In this document: in pieces, positions 45,671 through 54,407 of the stretch
How the letters are laid out: each line of letters begins with the position of its first letter
Numbering within the stretch: position 1 is the stretch's first letter
Origin: Bradyrhizobium sp. SSBR45G
Lineage (GTDB): Bacteria; Pseudomonadota; Alphaproteobacteria; Rhizobiales; Xanthobacteraceae
Direction: 5' to 3'
Length of the DNA: 64,000 nt
Assembly: GCF_030159255.1 (NCBI RefSeq)
Contig: NZ_BSCT01000004.1
Span: 124,001-188,000, forward strand
Made by a program: the position numbers and the translations under genes
Notes under the pieces: model-generated
Database searches by the model: none
What the model was told of the DNA's origin: nothing
What the model saw: the letters and a program-made list of their open reading frames with translations, nothing else

Positions 45671-46387
45671 TCAGCCGAAGCGGAAGTCCAGCAGATTGAC
45701 GAAGGACTGCAGCTCGATCTCATAGCGATGCACGAGGCCGGCATCGCCCTCGCGTGCGGCACGGCCGATCTCGCTTGCGCTTGCTGTGGCGCCGTCGATG
45801 AGGCGGCGGAATTCGGCCTGGCTCGCAACGTCCGGCGGCGCCAGGCCGCTGCAGCGCTGCAGCCGCTCGCGCAGCGCGGTGCCGGCCTGGACGACATCGC
45901 CGGCATCTGCCTTGCCCGCCGCGAACCATATCGCGGCGTTGCGCAACTCGTTCATGACAGGTGACAGGCCGAACACGCAATCGCTGAGCTCGACCACGCC
46001 GGCCTCGCCTCTGAAGGCGTGAAGCGACTGGCGCAACGCGGCAATGGCCGCCGCAGCACGGGCTCCGTCACCCGCGGCCAGCGCTTCGTCCGCCTGCTTC
46101 AGGCGATCTTGTCCAGTGGCGATCAGCGCGGCGAGGGATTGGGCCGAAGACGACGTATTGGAGCGCTCGGCGGCCCGGCTTAGCCTGGCCCAGGCGGTCC
46201 GGGCGTCGTCGAGCTCGAGCTGCGCCAAGCCCACATTGCCGGTGCGCCCATAACTCGCGGCTGTGCGCAGACTGGCCATCGCCGCGTGCATGAAGGCCGC
46301 AACATCTGCGTTCTCTTCGGTATGCCCGCGGAGGCCATGCGCTAGGCATGACAGCACGAGCGACAGCAGGATGGCGCGGCGCAGCAT
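45671..46387 (-). CDS. Secreted helical hypothetical protein inserted between soxV and soxW
   Basis: 238 residues from MLRRAILLSLVLSCLAHGLR, a signal peptide with GAAGGGA seven bases upstream. The mature part is almost wholly helical and Ala-rich (NVGLAQLELDDARTAWARLS, ATASASEIGRAAREGDAGLV) with isolated cysteines in VELSDCVFGLS and LQRCSGL. No family is recognised. It is divergent from soxW and shares its promoter region, which has a near-perfect SoxR-like site, so it is probably regulated with the sox genes. The frame is open far upstream across soxW, but that part is antisense shadow. Confidence 0.6.
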   Translation of the reverse strand: MLRRAILLSLVLSCLAHGLRGHTEENADVAAFMHAAMASLRTAASYGRTGNVGLAQLELDDARTAWARLSRAAERSNTSSSAQSLAALIATGQDRLKQADEALAAGDGARAAAAIAALRQSLHAFRGEAGVVELSDCVFGLSPVMNELRNAAIWFAAGKADAGDVVQAGTALRERLQRCSGLAPPDVASQAEFRRLIDGATASASEIGRAAREGDAGLVHRYEIELQSFVNLLDFRFG

Positions 46388-46402
46388 CGAATGTCCCTTC
46401 TC

Positions 46403-46422
46403 ACATTCTGCTATTCGAATAT
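46403..46422. promoter_or_regulatory. Candidate SoxR operator at the soxW divergent promoter
   Basis: ACATTC-N8-GAATAT; the core ATTC-N8-GAAT is exact (46405-46420). It lies 16 bases upstream of the minus-strand hypothetical gene and about 47 bases upstream of the chosen soxW start, so one site could control both. Confidence 0.65.
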
Positions 46423-46468
46423 TATGTATCGAAATTCCATGGACTTGGCAAAGCGCGCGAGCGGGCTG

Positions 46469-47059
46469 ATGATGACGAACCGGACGATGACCCGACGCGA
46501 TCTGGTTGCGCTGCTGCCTGCAGCAGCCGCGTTCGGCGCCATACACACGCCGGCGCGCGCCGACGCGGTGCTCGGCGATGACGGGCTCTATCACCAGTCC
46601 TGGTTCCTCAACAGTTTCCTGGATCTGCGCGAGGACCTCGAGAGCGCCTCGTCCGAGGGCAAGCGGCTTGCTGTAATGTGGGAGCTGCGCGGCTGTCCCT
46701 ATTGCCGCGAGACCCATCTGGTGAACTTCGCCGATCAAGCGATCGCGGACTACATCCGTGCCAATTTCGAGGTGCTGCAACTCAACCTGCTCGGCGCGCG
46801 CAAGGTGATCGATTTCGATGGCCGGGAGTTGACCGAGAAGGAGCTCGCCGAGCGCTACGCGATCCGATTCACGCCGACGCTCCAGTTCTTTCCGCCGTCT
46901 GTCGATGGCGTTGCAGCCAAGGAGCCGCTCGCACGCGAGGTGGCGCGCGCGCCCGGTTATCTCAAGCCGCCGCATTTCCTCGCGATGTTCCGCTTCGTAC
47001 GCGACAAGGCCTATGAGCGCGGCTCGTTCCGCGACTATCTCACGTCGTCGAAGGATTGA
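46469..47059 (+). CDS. soxW: SoxW-type periplasmic thioredoxin
   Basis: 196 residues from the chosen Met; MTRRDLVALLPAAAAFGAIH is a Tat-like or Sec leader with twin Arg. The thioredoxin fold has LRGCPYCRETH (CxxC about 76-79), the SoxW-type extension NLLGARKVIDFDGRELTEKE and the cis-Pro region AIRFTPTLQFF. In Paracoccus soxW follows soxV directly; here a convergent gene separates them. The start is uncertain, with Met codons at 46424, 46469 and 46487. It would reduce SoxYZ or other sox proteins with electrons from SoxV. Confidence 0.85.
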   Translation: MMTNRTMTRRDLVALLPAAAAFGAIHTPARADAVLGDDGLYHQSWFLNSFLDLREDLESASSEGKRLAVMWELRGCPYCRETHLVNFADQAIADYIRANFEVLQLNLLGARKVIDFDGRELTEKELAERYAIRFTPTLQFFPPSVDGVAAKEPLAREVARAPGYLKPPHFLAMFRFVRDKAYERGSFRDYLTSSKD

Positions 47060-47102
47060 GTGCGCTGCCGCATCGAATTCGATTGACACTCATCGTATTC
47101 TC

Positions 47103-47122
47103 AAATCATAATTCGTGAATAT
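47103..47122. promoter_or_regulatory. Candidate SoxR operator upstream of soxXYZABCD
   Basis: AAATCA-N8-GAATAT, with a second overlapping half-site ATTC-N8-TAAT at 47097-47112. The right half is the same GAATAT as at the other three sites. It lies 63 bases before the soxX start, a suitable place for a repressor of the main sox operon. Confidence 0.5.
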
Positions 47123-47184
47123 GACGAGCCGTAAGTTCGTCGCATCAGCAGGCGAGGGGAAGCCTCGTCGGTCAGGGTGGAAAC

Positions 47185-47628
47185 ATGCGCCGTTTGATTC
47201 CGGCCGCCTTGTTCTGCGCGTTGCTCTCGGCGACGGCGCGAGGCGACGAGCCGATCAGGCTTGATATCATCGACTTCGCCATTCCGAAATCGCTGACGGG
47301 TGCGCCCGGCAATGCGGATGCTGGCAAGAAGGTGTTTCTGACGCGGACGCTGGGCAACTGCCTTGCCTGTCATCAGGTCTCGGCGCTGAAGTCTGAAGAG
47401 TTTCACGGCGAGTTCGGTCCGTCGCTGGATGGCGTCGCGACCCGCTACAATACGGCGCAGCTGCGCCTGATCGTTGCCGATCCCAAGCGCATCTTCACCG
47501 ACACGGTGATGCCGGCCTTCTACAAAAGCGACGGACTCAATCGGGTCAGGCCGGAATTCGTCGGCAAGTCCGTCCTCACGGCCGCGCAGGTCGAGGACGT
47601 TGTCGCGTTTCTCGAAACATTGAAATAA
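47185..47628 (+). CDS. soxX: SoxX, monoheme cytochrome c of the SoxAX complex
   Basis: 147 residues with a signal peptide (MRRLIPAALFCALLSATARG). Heme motif CLACH (59-63) lies in TLGNCLACHQVSALKSEEFH, and the axial Met is in DTVMPAFYKSDGLN. SoxX pairs with SoxA to attach thiosulfate to the carrier cysteine of SoxYZ in the periplasm. It is the first gene of the large sox operon, followed 20 bases later by soxY. The regulator sites upstream suggest induction by sulfur compounds. Confidence 0.95.
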   Translation: MRRLIPAALFCALLSATARGDEPIRLDIIDFAIPKSLTGAPGNADAGKKVFLTRTLGNCLACHQVSALKSEEFHGEFGPSLDGVATRYNTAQLRLIVADPKRIFTDTVMPAFYKSDGLNRVRPEFVGKSVLTAAQVEDVVAFLETLK

Positions 47629-47648
47629 CCGCCTCTGGAGGATGATGC

Positions 47649-48101
47649 ATGGGCGCAATCAACAGACGACAGGCGTTCCTTCTCGGCGGCGGTTTCGTCG
47701 CTTTGACGGTGCTGCCGATGGCCGCCAACGCCGAGCCGAGCAACGACGCGGGTGAGATGATCAAGAAGTTCACCGGCGGCAAGGAAGCGGCCAAGGGCAA
47801 GATCACGCTCGATCTGCCTGAGATCGCCGAGAACGGCAACACCGTGCCGCTCGCGCTCACCGTCGAAAGCCCGATGACCGCCGAAAACTACGTCAAGGAA
47901 GTGCTGTTCGTGGCCGACGGCAATCCGAACGCCGGCGTCGCGACGCTGATGTTCACGCCGATGTCCGGCAAAGCCGAGGCGTCCATCCGCATCCGTCTGG
48001 CGCAGACCCAGAACGTGATCGCGGTGGCCAAGATGAGCGACGGCTCGCTGTTTACCGAGCGCAAGACCGTCAAGGTCACCATCGGCGGCTGCGGCGGCTG
48101 A
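47649..48101 (+). CDS. soxY: SoxY, sulfur-carrier subunit
   Basis: 150 residues with a twin-arginine leader (NRRQAFLLGGGFVALTVLPM). The C-terminal carrier arm ends in KVTIGGCGG, whose cysteine holds the thiosulfate-derived sulfur through the Sox cycle. The body is the SoxY beta-sandwich (PEIAENGNTVPLALTVESPM, ...). It is co-exported with SoxZ, whose gene follows after 18 bases. Confidence 0.97.
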   Translation: MGAINRRQAFLLGGGFVALTVLPMAANAEPSNDAGEMIKKFTGGKEAAKGKITLDLPEIAENGNTVPLALTVESPMTAENYVKEVLFVADGNPNAGVATLMFTPMSGKAEASIRIRLAQTQNVIAVAKMSDGSLFTERKTVKVTIGGCGG

Positions 48102-48119
48102 GACAGGGGAGAGAAAAAC

Positions 48120-48446
48120 ATGGCAGACAAGCCGCGCATCAAGCTTCCGAAGGAAGCCAGGAAGGGCGAGATCATCCAGATCAAGACGCTGGTCTCGCAT
48201 CTGATGGAATCGGGCCAACGCAAGGACGCGCAGGGCAAACCGATCCCGCGCAAGATCATCAACAAGTTCACCTGCGAGTTCAACGACAAGCCGGTGTTCT
48301 CCTGCGTGCTGGAGCCGGCGATCTCCGCCAATCCGTACATCCAGTTCGACGCGAAGGTCGACGAGGAAGGCACCTTCAAGTTCGCCTGGACGGATGATGA
48401 CGGCTCGGTGGTGATGGCTGAGGAAAAGATCGCGTTGAAGGCCTGA
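48120..48446 (+). CDS. soxZ: SoxZ, partner of SoxY
   Basis: 108 residues, no leader, since it travels with SoxY through the Tat system. Family pattern: PRIKLPKEARKGEIIQIKTL, VSHLMESGQRKDAQGKPIPR, KIINKFTCEFNDKPVFSCVL and DDDGSVVMAEEKI. It forms the heterodimer that presents the carrier arm to the other Sox enzymes. Confidence 0.97.
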   Translation: MADKPRIKLPKEARKGEIIQIKTLVSHLMESGQRKDAQGKPIPRKIINKFTCEFNDKPVFSCVLEPAISANPYIQFDAKVDEEGTFKFAWTDDDGSVVMAEEKIALKA

Positions 48447-48479
48447 TTGGCCGGGTTTGATCGCTACGGGGAGTGACGG

Positions 48480-49304
48480 ATGTCCATTCGCTACGGTTCT
48501 CTCGCTGTCCTGGCCACGGCCGCGCTCACCCTCTCGGCCATTGCGGTGTTCGGCCAGGAGGCGGAACGGAAGGGCATTCCGGCGCCTCCCGGCCATGTCT
48601 TCAAGACCATCATCTCGGGCTATCAGTTCCGTACCAAGGAAACGCGTGCGCTCCAGGATGACGACCTGGAGAACCCGGGCTTCCTCGCGGTGGAGCGGGC
48701 CGCCGACATGTGGAAGACGGTCGACGGCAGCGAAGGCAAGTCGTGCATGAGCTGCCACGGCGAGGCGGAAACGACCATGAAGGGCGTCGGCGCGGCCATG
48801 CCCAAATGGAGCGAGAAGCTCAACAAGCCGGTTAATCTCGAGCAGCAGATCAACATCTGCCGCAGCGAGCATATGAAAGTGCAGCCTTGGGGCTTCAAGT
48901 CCAAGGAGCTGACGGACATGACGACCTTCGTCCGCTTCCAGTCGCGCGGCATGCCGGTGGCGGTGAAGACCGACGGTCCGATGTCGCCATGGTTCGAGAA
49001 GGGCAAGGAGATCTACTATACAAGGGTCGGCCAGCTCGATCTCGCCTGCGCCTCCTGCCACGAGAAGAACAACGGCAAGTTCATGCGCGCCGATTTTCTC
49101 AGCCAGGGCCAGACCAACGGCTTTCCGACCTATCGCTTGCGTGATCAGCGCCTGATCCCGCTGCACGAGCGTTTCGAGGGCTGCATGTTCGACGTGCGCG
49201 GCGTGCCCTACAAGCCGCTGTCGGACGAGTTCCTTGCGCTGGAGCTCTACGTCGCCTGGCGCGGCATCGGCCTGCCCGTCGAGACACCGTCGGTCCGCAA
49301 CTAG
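48480..49304 (+). CDS. soxA: SoxA, diheme cytochrome c
   Basis: 274 residues with a signal peptide. Two heme motifs, CMSCH (about 90-94) and CASCH (about 190-194), make this the diheme type. The catalytic cysteine that becomes a persulfide heme ligand is in FEGCMFDVRGVPYK near 236, and a further conserved cysteine is in NICRSEHMKVQPWG. SoxAX joins thiosulfate to SoxY oxidatively. ATG 48480 is preceded by GGGGAG. It lies 33 bases after soxZ. Confidence 0.96.
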   Translation: MSIRYGSLAVLATAALTLSAIAVFGQEAERKGIPAPPGHVFKTIISGYQFRTKETRALQDDDLENPGFLAVERAADMWKTVDGSEGKSCMSCHGEAETTMKGVGAAMPKWSEKLNKPVNLEQQINICRSEHMKVQPWGFKSKELTDMTTFVRFQSRGMPVAVKTDGPMSPWFEKGKEIYYTRVGQLDLACASCHEKNNGKFMRADFLSQGQTNGFPTYRLRDQRLIPLHERFEGCMFDVRGVPYKPLSDEFLALELYVAWRGIGLPVETPSVRN

Positions 49305-49325
49305 CGGACACAAGGAAGACACATC

Positions 49326-51005
49326 ATGATATCGCGTCGCGAATTCGTTCAGGTCGCATTGGCGGCGGCTGCCTTGACGGGCGGCACGTCCCGGGCCTTT
49401 GCCCAGCAGAAGCTGACCGAGAAGGAGCTTCTGGCCTTCGAGCCGGTCGGCAATGTCACGCTGGTGCATGTCACCGACATTCACGGCCAGCTGATGCCGC
49501 TGTATTTTCGTGAGCCCTCGACCAATCTCGGCGTTGGCGACGCAAAGGGCCAGCCGCCGCACGTCACCGGCAAGGATTTCCTCACCCGCTTTGGCATCGC
49601 GCCGGGCTCGTCGGCGGCCTATGCGCTGACGTCGGAGGACTTCGAGGCGCTGGCCAAGACCTACGGCCGCATCGGTGGGCTCGACCGTGCGGCAACCGTC
49701 ATCAAGGCGATCCGCGCCGAGCGTGGCGACAAGGTCGTGCTGCTCGACGGCGGTGATACTTGGCAGGGATCCTGGACGTCGCTGAAGACGCGCGGCCAGG
49801 ACATGATCGACTGCATGGCGCTGCTGAAGCCCGATGTGATGACCGGACATTGGGAGTTCACCTACGGCACCGAGCGCGTCAAGCAGGCGGTCGACGCGCT
49901 CGGCTTCCCGTTCCTCGGTCTCAACATCCGCGATACCGAGTGGAACGAGCCGGCGTTCGAAGCCTCGACGATGATCGAGCGCGGCGGCGTGAAGATCGCG
50001 GTGCTCGGTCAGGCCTTCCCGTACACGCCCGTCGCCAATCCCCGCTGGATGATTCCGAATTGGTCGTTCGGCGTGCGCGAGGAGGACGTCCAGACCCAGG
50101 TCGACAAGGCGCGCAAGGATGGCGCCGGCCTCGTCGTGCTGCTGTCGCACAACGGCTTCGACGTCGACCGCAAGCTGGCGAGCCGGGTCAAGGGCCTCGA
50201 CGTCATCCTCACCGGTCACACCCATGATGCGCTGCCTGAAGCGGTCAAGGTCGGCAAGACCTTGCTGATCGCCTCCGGCTCCTCGGGCAAGTTCGTCTCG
50301 CGGCTCGATCTCGACCTCAGAGATGGCGAGCTCAAGGGCTATCGCTACAAGCTGATCCCGCTGTTTTCCGACGTGATCACGCCGGATGCGGCGATGGCGG
50401 CCAAGATCGCCGAGGTGCGCAAGCCGTTTGCTGCCGATCTCGGCCGCGCGCTCGGGCGGACCGAAACGCTGCTGTACCGCCGCGGCAATTTCAACGGCAC
50501 GTTCGACGACCTGATCTGCCAGGCGCTGCTGCAGGAGCGCGATGCCGAGATCGCGTTGTCGCCGGGCTTCCGCTGGGGCACCAGCGTGATGCCGGGCCAG
50601 GACATCACCTTCGAGGACGTCACCAACGCCACCGCGATCACCTATCCCGCTGTCTATCGCATGGGCATGACCGGCACGCGCCTCAAGGAGATCATCGAGG
50701 ACGTCGCCGACAATCTGTTCAATGTCGACCCGTACTACCAGCAGGGCGGCGACATGGTCCGCATCGGCGGCATGTCCTACGCCATCGACGTCAGCAAGCC
50801 GCAGGGGCAGCGTATCTCCGACATGCGCCTGATCAAGACCGGCGCCGCGATCGACCCGGCGCGCGAATATCAGGTCGCGGGCTGGGCCAGCGTCAATGAA
50901 GGTACGCAGGGCCCGCCGATCTGGGAGGTCGTGTCGAGCTATCTGCATCGCCAGAAAACCGTTCGTCTCGAGCCCAACCGGGCCGTCAAAGTCTCCGGAG
51001 TGTGA
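49326..51005 (+). CDS. soxB: SoxB, sulfate thiohydrolase
   Basis: 559 residues with a twin-arginine leader (SRREFVQVALAAAALTGGTS). The di-manganese metallophosphatase-type core has LVHVTDIHGQLMPLYFREPS (about 45-64), LDGGDTWQGSWTS, MTGHWEFTYG and TGHTHDALPEA (about 297). The C-terminal domain continues with YPAVYRMGMTGTRLKEIIED. SoxB hydrolyses sulfate from the carrier-bound thiosulfonate. The length is typical. Confidence 0.97.
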   Translation: MISRREFVQVALAAAALTGGTSRAFAQQKLTEKELLAFEPVGNVTLVHVTDIHGQLMPLYFREPSTNLGVGDAKGQPPHVTGKDFLTRFGIAPGSSAAYALTSEDFEALAKTYGRIGGLDRAATVIKAIRAERGDKVVLLDGGDTWQGSWTSLKTRGQDMIDCMALLKPDVMTGHWEFTYGTERVKQAVDALGFPFLGLNIRDTEWNEPAFEASTMIERGGVKIAVLGQAFPYTPVANPRWMIPNWSFGVREEDVQTQVDKARKDGAGLVVLLSHNGFDVDRKLASRVKGLDVILTGHTHDALPEAVKVGKTLLIASGSSGKFVSRLDLDLRDGELKGYRYKLIPLFSDVITPDAAMAAKIAEVRKPFAADLGRALGRTETLLYRRGNFNGTFDDLICQALLQERDAEIALSPGFRWGTSVMPGQDITFEDVTNATAITYPAVYRMGMTGTRLKEIIEDVADNLFNVDPYYQQGGDMVRIGGMSYAIDVSKPQGQRISDMRLIKTGAAIDPAREYQVAGWASVNEGTQGPPIWEVVSSYLHRQKTVRLEPNRAVKVSGV

Positions 51006-51010
51006 CGACG

Positions 51011-52294
51011 ATGTCCAAGGACAAATCTCTTTCCTCAGTACCTCGCGCGTCGCGCCGCGGCTTCCTGACCGCGGCCGGCGGACTTGCGGCGACGGCGTTG
51101 GCCACGCAGGCCCGTGCCGGTGCCGGCAACCCCGCCAACCAGCCGCCCAACGTGCCGGAATGGACGCGCACGCTCGGCGAGGGCGTCGCCGTTCGCCCCT
51201 ACGGTAAACCGTCGAAGTTCGAGAAGGACGTCATCCGCCGCGACGTCGAATGGCTGACGGCCTCGCGCGAATCCTCTGTCAGTTTCACGCCGCTGCATGA
51301 GCTCGAAGGCATTATCACGCCGAACGGGCTGTGCTTCGAGCGCCATCACGGCGGCGTCGCTGAGGTCGATCCGGCCGATCACCGGCTGATGATCCACGGC
51401 CTGGTCGAGCGGCCGCTGCTGCTGTCGCTCGACGAGCTCAAGCGCTACCCGCGTGTCAACCGCATACATTTTATGGAATGCGCCGCCAACTCCGGCATGG
51501 AATGGCGCGGCGCCCAGCTCAACGGCTGCCAGTTCACCCACGGCATGATCCACTGCGTGCAATACACCGGTGTCTCGCTGCGCACGCTGCTGGAAGAGAC
51601 CGGGGTGAAGCCGAGCGGCAAGTGGTTGCTGGTCGAGGGCGCCGACTCCGCTTCGATGGATCGGAGCCTGCCGATCGAGAAGGCGCTCGACGACTGCATC
51701 ATCGCCTACAAAATGAACGGCGAGGCGCTGTATCCCGAGCAGGGCTATCCGATGCGGCTTGTGGTGCCGGGATGGCAGGGCAATCTCTGGGTCAAATGGC
51801 TGCGGCGCATCGAGGTCGGCGATCAACCTTGGCAGACGCGCGAGGAGACGTCGAAATACACGGACCTGCTGCCGAACGGCAAGGCGCGCCGATTCACCTG
51901 GTCCATGGATGCGAAGTCGGTGATCACGAGCCCGAGCCCGCAGGCGCCGATCAGGCACGGCAAGGGTTTCACCATCGTCTCGGGCCTGGCGTGGTCCGGC
52001 AACGGCAAGGTCAAGCGCGTCGACGTGTCGCTCGATGGCGGCCGCAACTGGTGGCCGGCGCGGATCGACGGCCCTGTGCTCGATAAGGCGCTGACGCGCT
52101 TCTACTACGAGTTCGACTGGAACGGCGAGCCGCTGCTGCTGCAGTCGCGGGTGCAGGACGAGACCGGATACGTCCAGCCGTCGAAGGCCGAGCTGCGCAA
52201 GGTGCGCGGCTACAACTCCATCTATCACAACAATGGCATCCAGACTTGGCATGTGCAGGCAAACGGTGAGGTCGAGAATGTCGAGGTCGCCTAA
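51011..52294 (+). CDS. soxC: SoxC, molybdenum sulfane dehydrogenase subunit
   Basis: 427 residues. The twin-arginine leader is PRASRRGFLTAAGGLAATAL. The sulfite-oxidase-type molybdopterin domain contains the Mo-ligand cysteine in IHFMECAANSGMEWRG (about 157), followed by PMRLVVPGWQGNLWVKWLRR and a C-terminal dimerisation domain. With SoxD it oxidises the outer sulfur atom left on SoxY, giving the full eight-electron route. An upstream in-frame GTG at 51002 is rejected because it would lie against the only ribosome site (GGAG at 50997). Presence of soxCD predicts thiosulfate to sulfate without sulfur globules. Confidence 0.95.
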   Translation: MSKDKSLSSVPRASRRGFLTAAGGLAATALATQARAGAGNPANQPPNVPEWTRTLGEGVAVRPYGKPSKFEKDVIRRDVEWLTASRESSVSFTPLHELEGIITPNGLCFERHHGGVAEVDPADHRLMIHGLVERPLLLSLDELKRYPRVNRIHFMECAANSGMEWRGAQLNGCQFTHGMIHCVQYTGVSLRTLLEETGVKPSGKWLLVEGADSASMDRSLPIEKALDDCIIAYKMNGEALYPEQGYPMRLVVPGWQGNLWVKWLRRIEVGDQPWQTREETSKYTDLLPNGKARRFTWSMDAKSVITSPSPQAPIRHGKGFTIVSGLAWSGNGKVKRVDVSLDGGRNWWPARIDGPVLDKALTRFYYEFDWNGEPLLLQSRVQDETGYVQPSKAELRKVRGYNSIYHNNGIQTWHVQANGEVENVEVA

Positions 52295-53024
52295 GCTGAT
52301 CATTGCGGTCGCGCTCGCGACCTTTGCGGGTTCGGTCGCGCTCGCCGGTGGTCCGGGGGAGAAGATCGCGGCCAAGACCGAGTCAAAGTCCGAGCCGAAG
52401 ACCGAGGCGAAGACGGAAGCCAACGCGCCGCAGCGCTTCAACATCGGGCGCGCGCCGACGGTCGAGGAGATCCGCGGCTGGGACATCGACGTGCGGCCGG
52501 ACGGGCAGGGTCTGCCGACCGGCAAGGGCACTGTCGCCCAGGGCGAAAAGCTGTTCATGGACAATTGCGCCAGCTGTCATGGCGAGTTCGGCGAGGGGGC
52601 CGGCCGCTGGCCGGTGCTCGCCGGCGGCAAGGGCTCGCTGACCTCGGACAACCCGGTCAAGACAGTCGGCTCGTACTGGCCCTACGCCTCGACCTTGTTC
52701 GACTATGTTCGCCACGCGATGCCGTTCGGCAGCCCGCAGTCGCTGAAGGTCGACGAGTACTACGCGCTGGTCGCCTATGTGCTCTATCTGAATGATGTCA
52801 TCACCGATCAAAACTTCGAGCTGACCGACAAGAATCTCGCCACGATCAAGATGCCGAACGAGGGCGGGTTCATCATGGATGACCGGGCGACCAGCGAGAA
52901 AGCCTTCTGGCAGAAGGAGCCGTGCATGAAGAACTGCATCGCGCCGGTCAAGATCACCGGACGTGCGACCGCCGTCGACGTCACGCCCGAGGACAAGGAC
53001 GGCAAGCCGCGGGGCGTCGAGTGA
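52278..53024 (+). CDS. soxD: SoxD, cytochrome c subunit of sulfane dehydrogenase (short, monoheme)
   Basis: 248 residues with a leader (KLIIAVALATFAGSVALAGG) and a Lys/Glu/Ala/Thr linker. The single heme motif is CASCH (about 97-101) in LFMDNCASCHGEFGEGAGRW, with the axial Met in VRHAMPFGSPQ. The well-studied Paracoccus SoxD is longer and diheme; here the second heme domain is absent, and the C-terminal CMKNC is not a heme motif. ATG 52278 overlaps the soxC end by 17 bases and has GGTGAGG upstream. It takes electrons from SoxC to the cytochrome pool. Confidence 0.92.
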   Translation: MSRSPKLIIAVALATFAGSVALAGGPGEKIAAKTESKSEPKTEAKTEANAPQRFNIGRAPTVEEIRGWDIDVRPDGQGLPTGKGTVAQGEKLFMDNCASCHGEFGEGAGRWPVLAGGKGSLTSDNPVKTVGSYWPYASTLFDYVRHAMPFGSPQSLKVDEYYALVAYVLYLNDVITDQNFELTDKNLATIKMPNEGGFIMDDRATSEKAFWQKEPCMKNCIAPVKITGRATAVDVTPEDKDGKPRGVE

Positions 53025-53026
53025 CG

Positions 53027-53485
53027 ATGGCCGGATGCAGCCGCCGCCAAATGTTGCTGGCGGCCGCATCCGTCACCCTTGCGATAAGCGGGGCCGTTTC
53101 CATTGCCGCCGCAGCCGAGCCGCACCGGCTTGCGCTGCAGATCAGCGACGACGATCCGGCCAAGATGCGTGCGGTGCTCGACGTCGCCGCCAACGTGTCC
53201 CGGCACTATTCGGGCGGGGGCGACGAGGTGGAGATCGTGGTGGTGGCGTTCAATGGCGGGCTCGACATGCTGCTGGCCGACCGCTCGCCGGTGAAGGAGC
53301 GGGTGCTCGGCTTCGCCAAGTCGATGCCCAATGTCAGCTTCATTGCCTGCGGCAACACCTTGGAGACGCTCGCCAGCAAGGAGGGCCGGCAGCCGCCGCT
53401 GCTCGCTGGCGTCACCGTCGTCAAGACCGGGGTCGCGACTCTGCTTGAGCTGTCGGAGAAGAACTGGACGATCGTACGTCCCTGA
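53027..53485 (+). CDS. Secreted DsrE-like protein 1
   Basis: 152 residues with a leader (SRRQMLLAAASVTLAISGAV, Tat-like). The DsrE/DsrF-type alpha/beta domain has LALQISDDDPAKMRAVLDVA, VEIVVVAFNGGLDMLLADRS and the conserved cysteine region SFIACGNTLETLASKEG. DsrE-type proteins carry sulfur on such a cysteine, so a periplasmic sulfur-relay role beside Sox is likely. It starts two bases after soxD and is followed by an alpha/beta hydrolase and a second DsrE-like gene. Confidence 0.75.
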   Translation: MAGCSRRQMLLAAASVTLAISGAVSIAAAAEPHRLALQISDDDPAKMRAVLDVAANVSRHYSGGGDEVEIVVVAFNGGLDMLLADRSPVKERVLGFAKSMPNVSFIACGNTLETLASKEGRQPPLLAGVTVVKTGVATLLELSEKNWTIVRP

Positions 53486-53496
53486 AGGAATTTGCG

Positions 53497-54399
53497 ATGC
53501 GCTGGTGGCTCGCTCTCGTCCTCTGTCTCGTTGCCTCGGTCGCGTTCGCGGCGGAGGAGCCGCGCGAGCTCGTGATCGGCGGCCGTACGGCGCTCGCCAC
53601 GCTCCGGCTGCCGGCGCAGTCGGGGCCGGATGTCCCGTTGGTGCTGATGACGCACGGCACGCTCGCGCACAAGGACATGGAGACCATCCAGGGCCTGTCG
53701 AAGGCGCTGGCCGAGCGCGGCATCGCCTCGCTGGCGCACAACCTCGTGCTCGGGCTCGATCGCCGCACTGGCATGTACGACTGCGCCAAGCCGCATGATT
53801 ACGCGCCGGATGATGCCGTCGAAGAGATCGCCGCATGGCTCGCCGAGGCGCGCAAGACCTCGTCGCGCATCTTCGTGCTCGGCCACTCACGCGGCGCCAA
53901 TCAGCTCGCTCGCTATCTGGTCGCCAACCCCAAGGCCGCGATCGAAGGCGCGATCCTGCTGGCGCCGGCCACGGCGGGTATCGAGACCGGCCTGAGGGCG
54001 GCCTATGCGGAGAGCTATGGCCAGCCCTTGGCGCCGCTGCTCGAAAAGGCCGAAGGCGCTGTATCAGCTGGACGCGGCGGCGACTGGATGTCGGTGCCGG
54101 GTTTCATCTACTGCCGCGATGCCAAGGTGACCGCGCGCGCCTTCGCCGCGTTCTATCGCGCTGACCGACGCCAGGACACGGCGGCGCTGATCGAGGACGT
54201 CGGCCTACCGATCCTGGTGCTTGCCGCCGCGCAAGACAAGACCGTTCCGGATGTGGCGGCCTCGTTCGCGCCGCTGGCCGCTCGCGCCGGCAGCCGTGTC
54301 CGGCTGGAGACGATCGATGAAGCCGATCACTTCTTTCGTGATCTCGCCGCCGAGGATGCCGCTGATCGCATCGCAGGATTCATTGCAGCCGCGCGTTAG
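53497..54399 (+). CDS. Secreted alpha/beta hydrolase
   Basis: 300 residues with a signal peptide (MRWWLALVLCLVASVAFAAE). The nucleophile elbow is LGHSRGANQL (Ser about 130), the oxyanion region is LMTHGTLAHKD, the acidic residue is in AAQDKTVPD and the catalytic His is in IDEADHFFRDLA. All triad members are present. Why a hydrolase lies between two DsrE-like genes in a sox operon is unclear; a thioester or persulfide-ester substrate is a guess. It is 11 bases downstream of the first DsrE gene and co-oriented. Confidence 0.75.
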   Translation: MRWWLALVLCLVASVAFAAEEPRELVIGGRTALATLRLPAQSGPDVPLVLMTHGTLAHKDMETIQGLSKALAERGIASLAHNLVLGLDRRTGMYDCAKPHDYAPDDAVEEIAAWLAEARKTSSRIFVLGHSRGANQLARYLVANPKAAIEGAILLAPATAGIETGLRAAYAESYGQPLAPLLEKAEGAVSAGRGGDWMSVPGFIYCRDAKVTARAFAAFYRADRRQDTAALIEDVGLPILVLAAAQDKTVPDVAASFAPLAARAGSRVRLETIDEADHFFRDLAAEDAADRIAGFIAAAR

Positions 54400-54407
54400 G
54401 AGTGACC

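Noticed and set aside
47520..50948. Open frame of 1142 codons on the minus strand
   Set aside because: Antisense to soxX, soxY, soxZ, soxA and soxB, which have all expected motifs; composition is that of a shadow frame.
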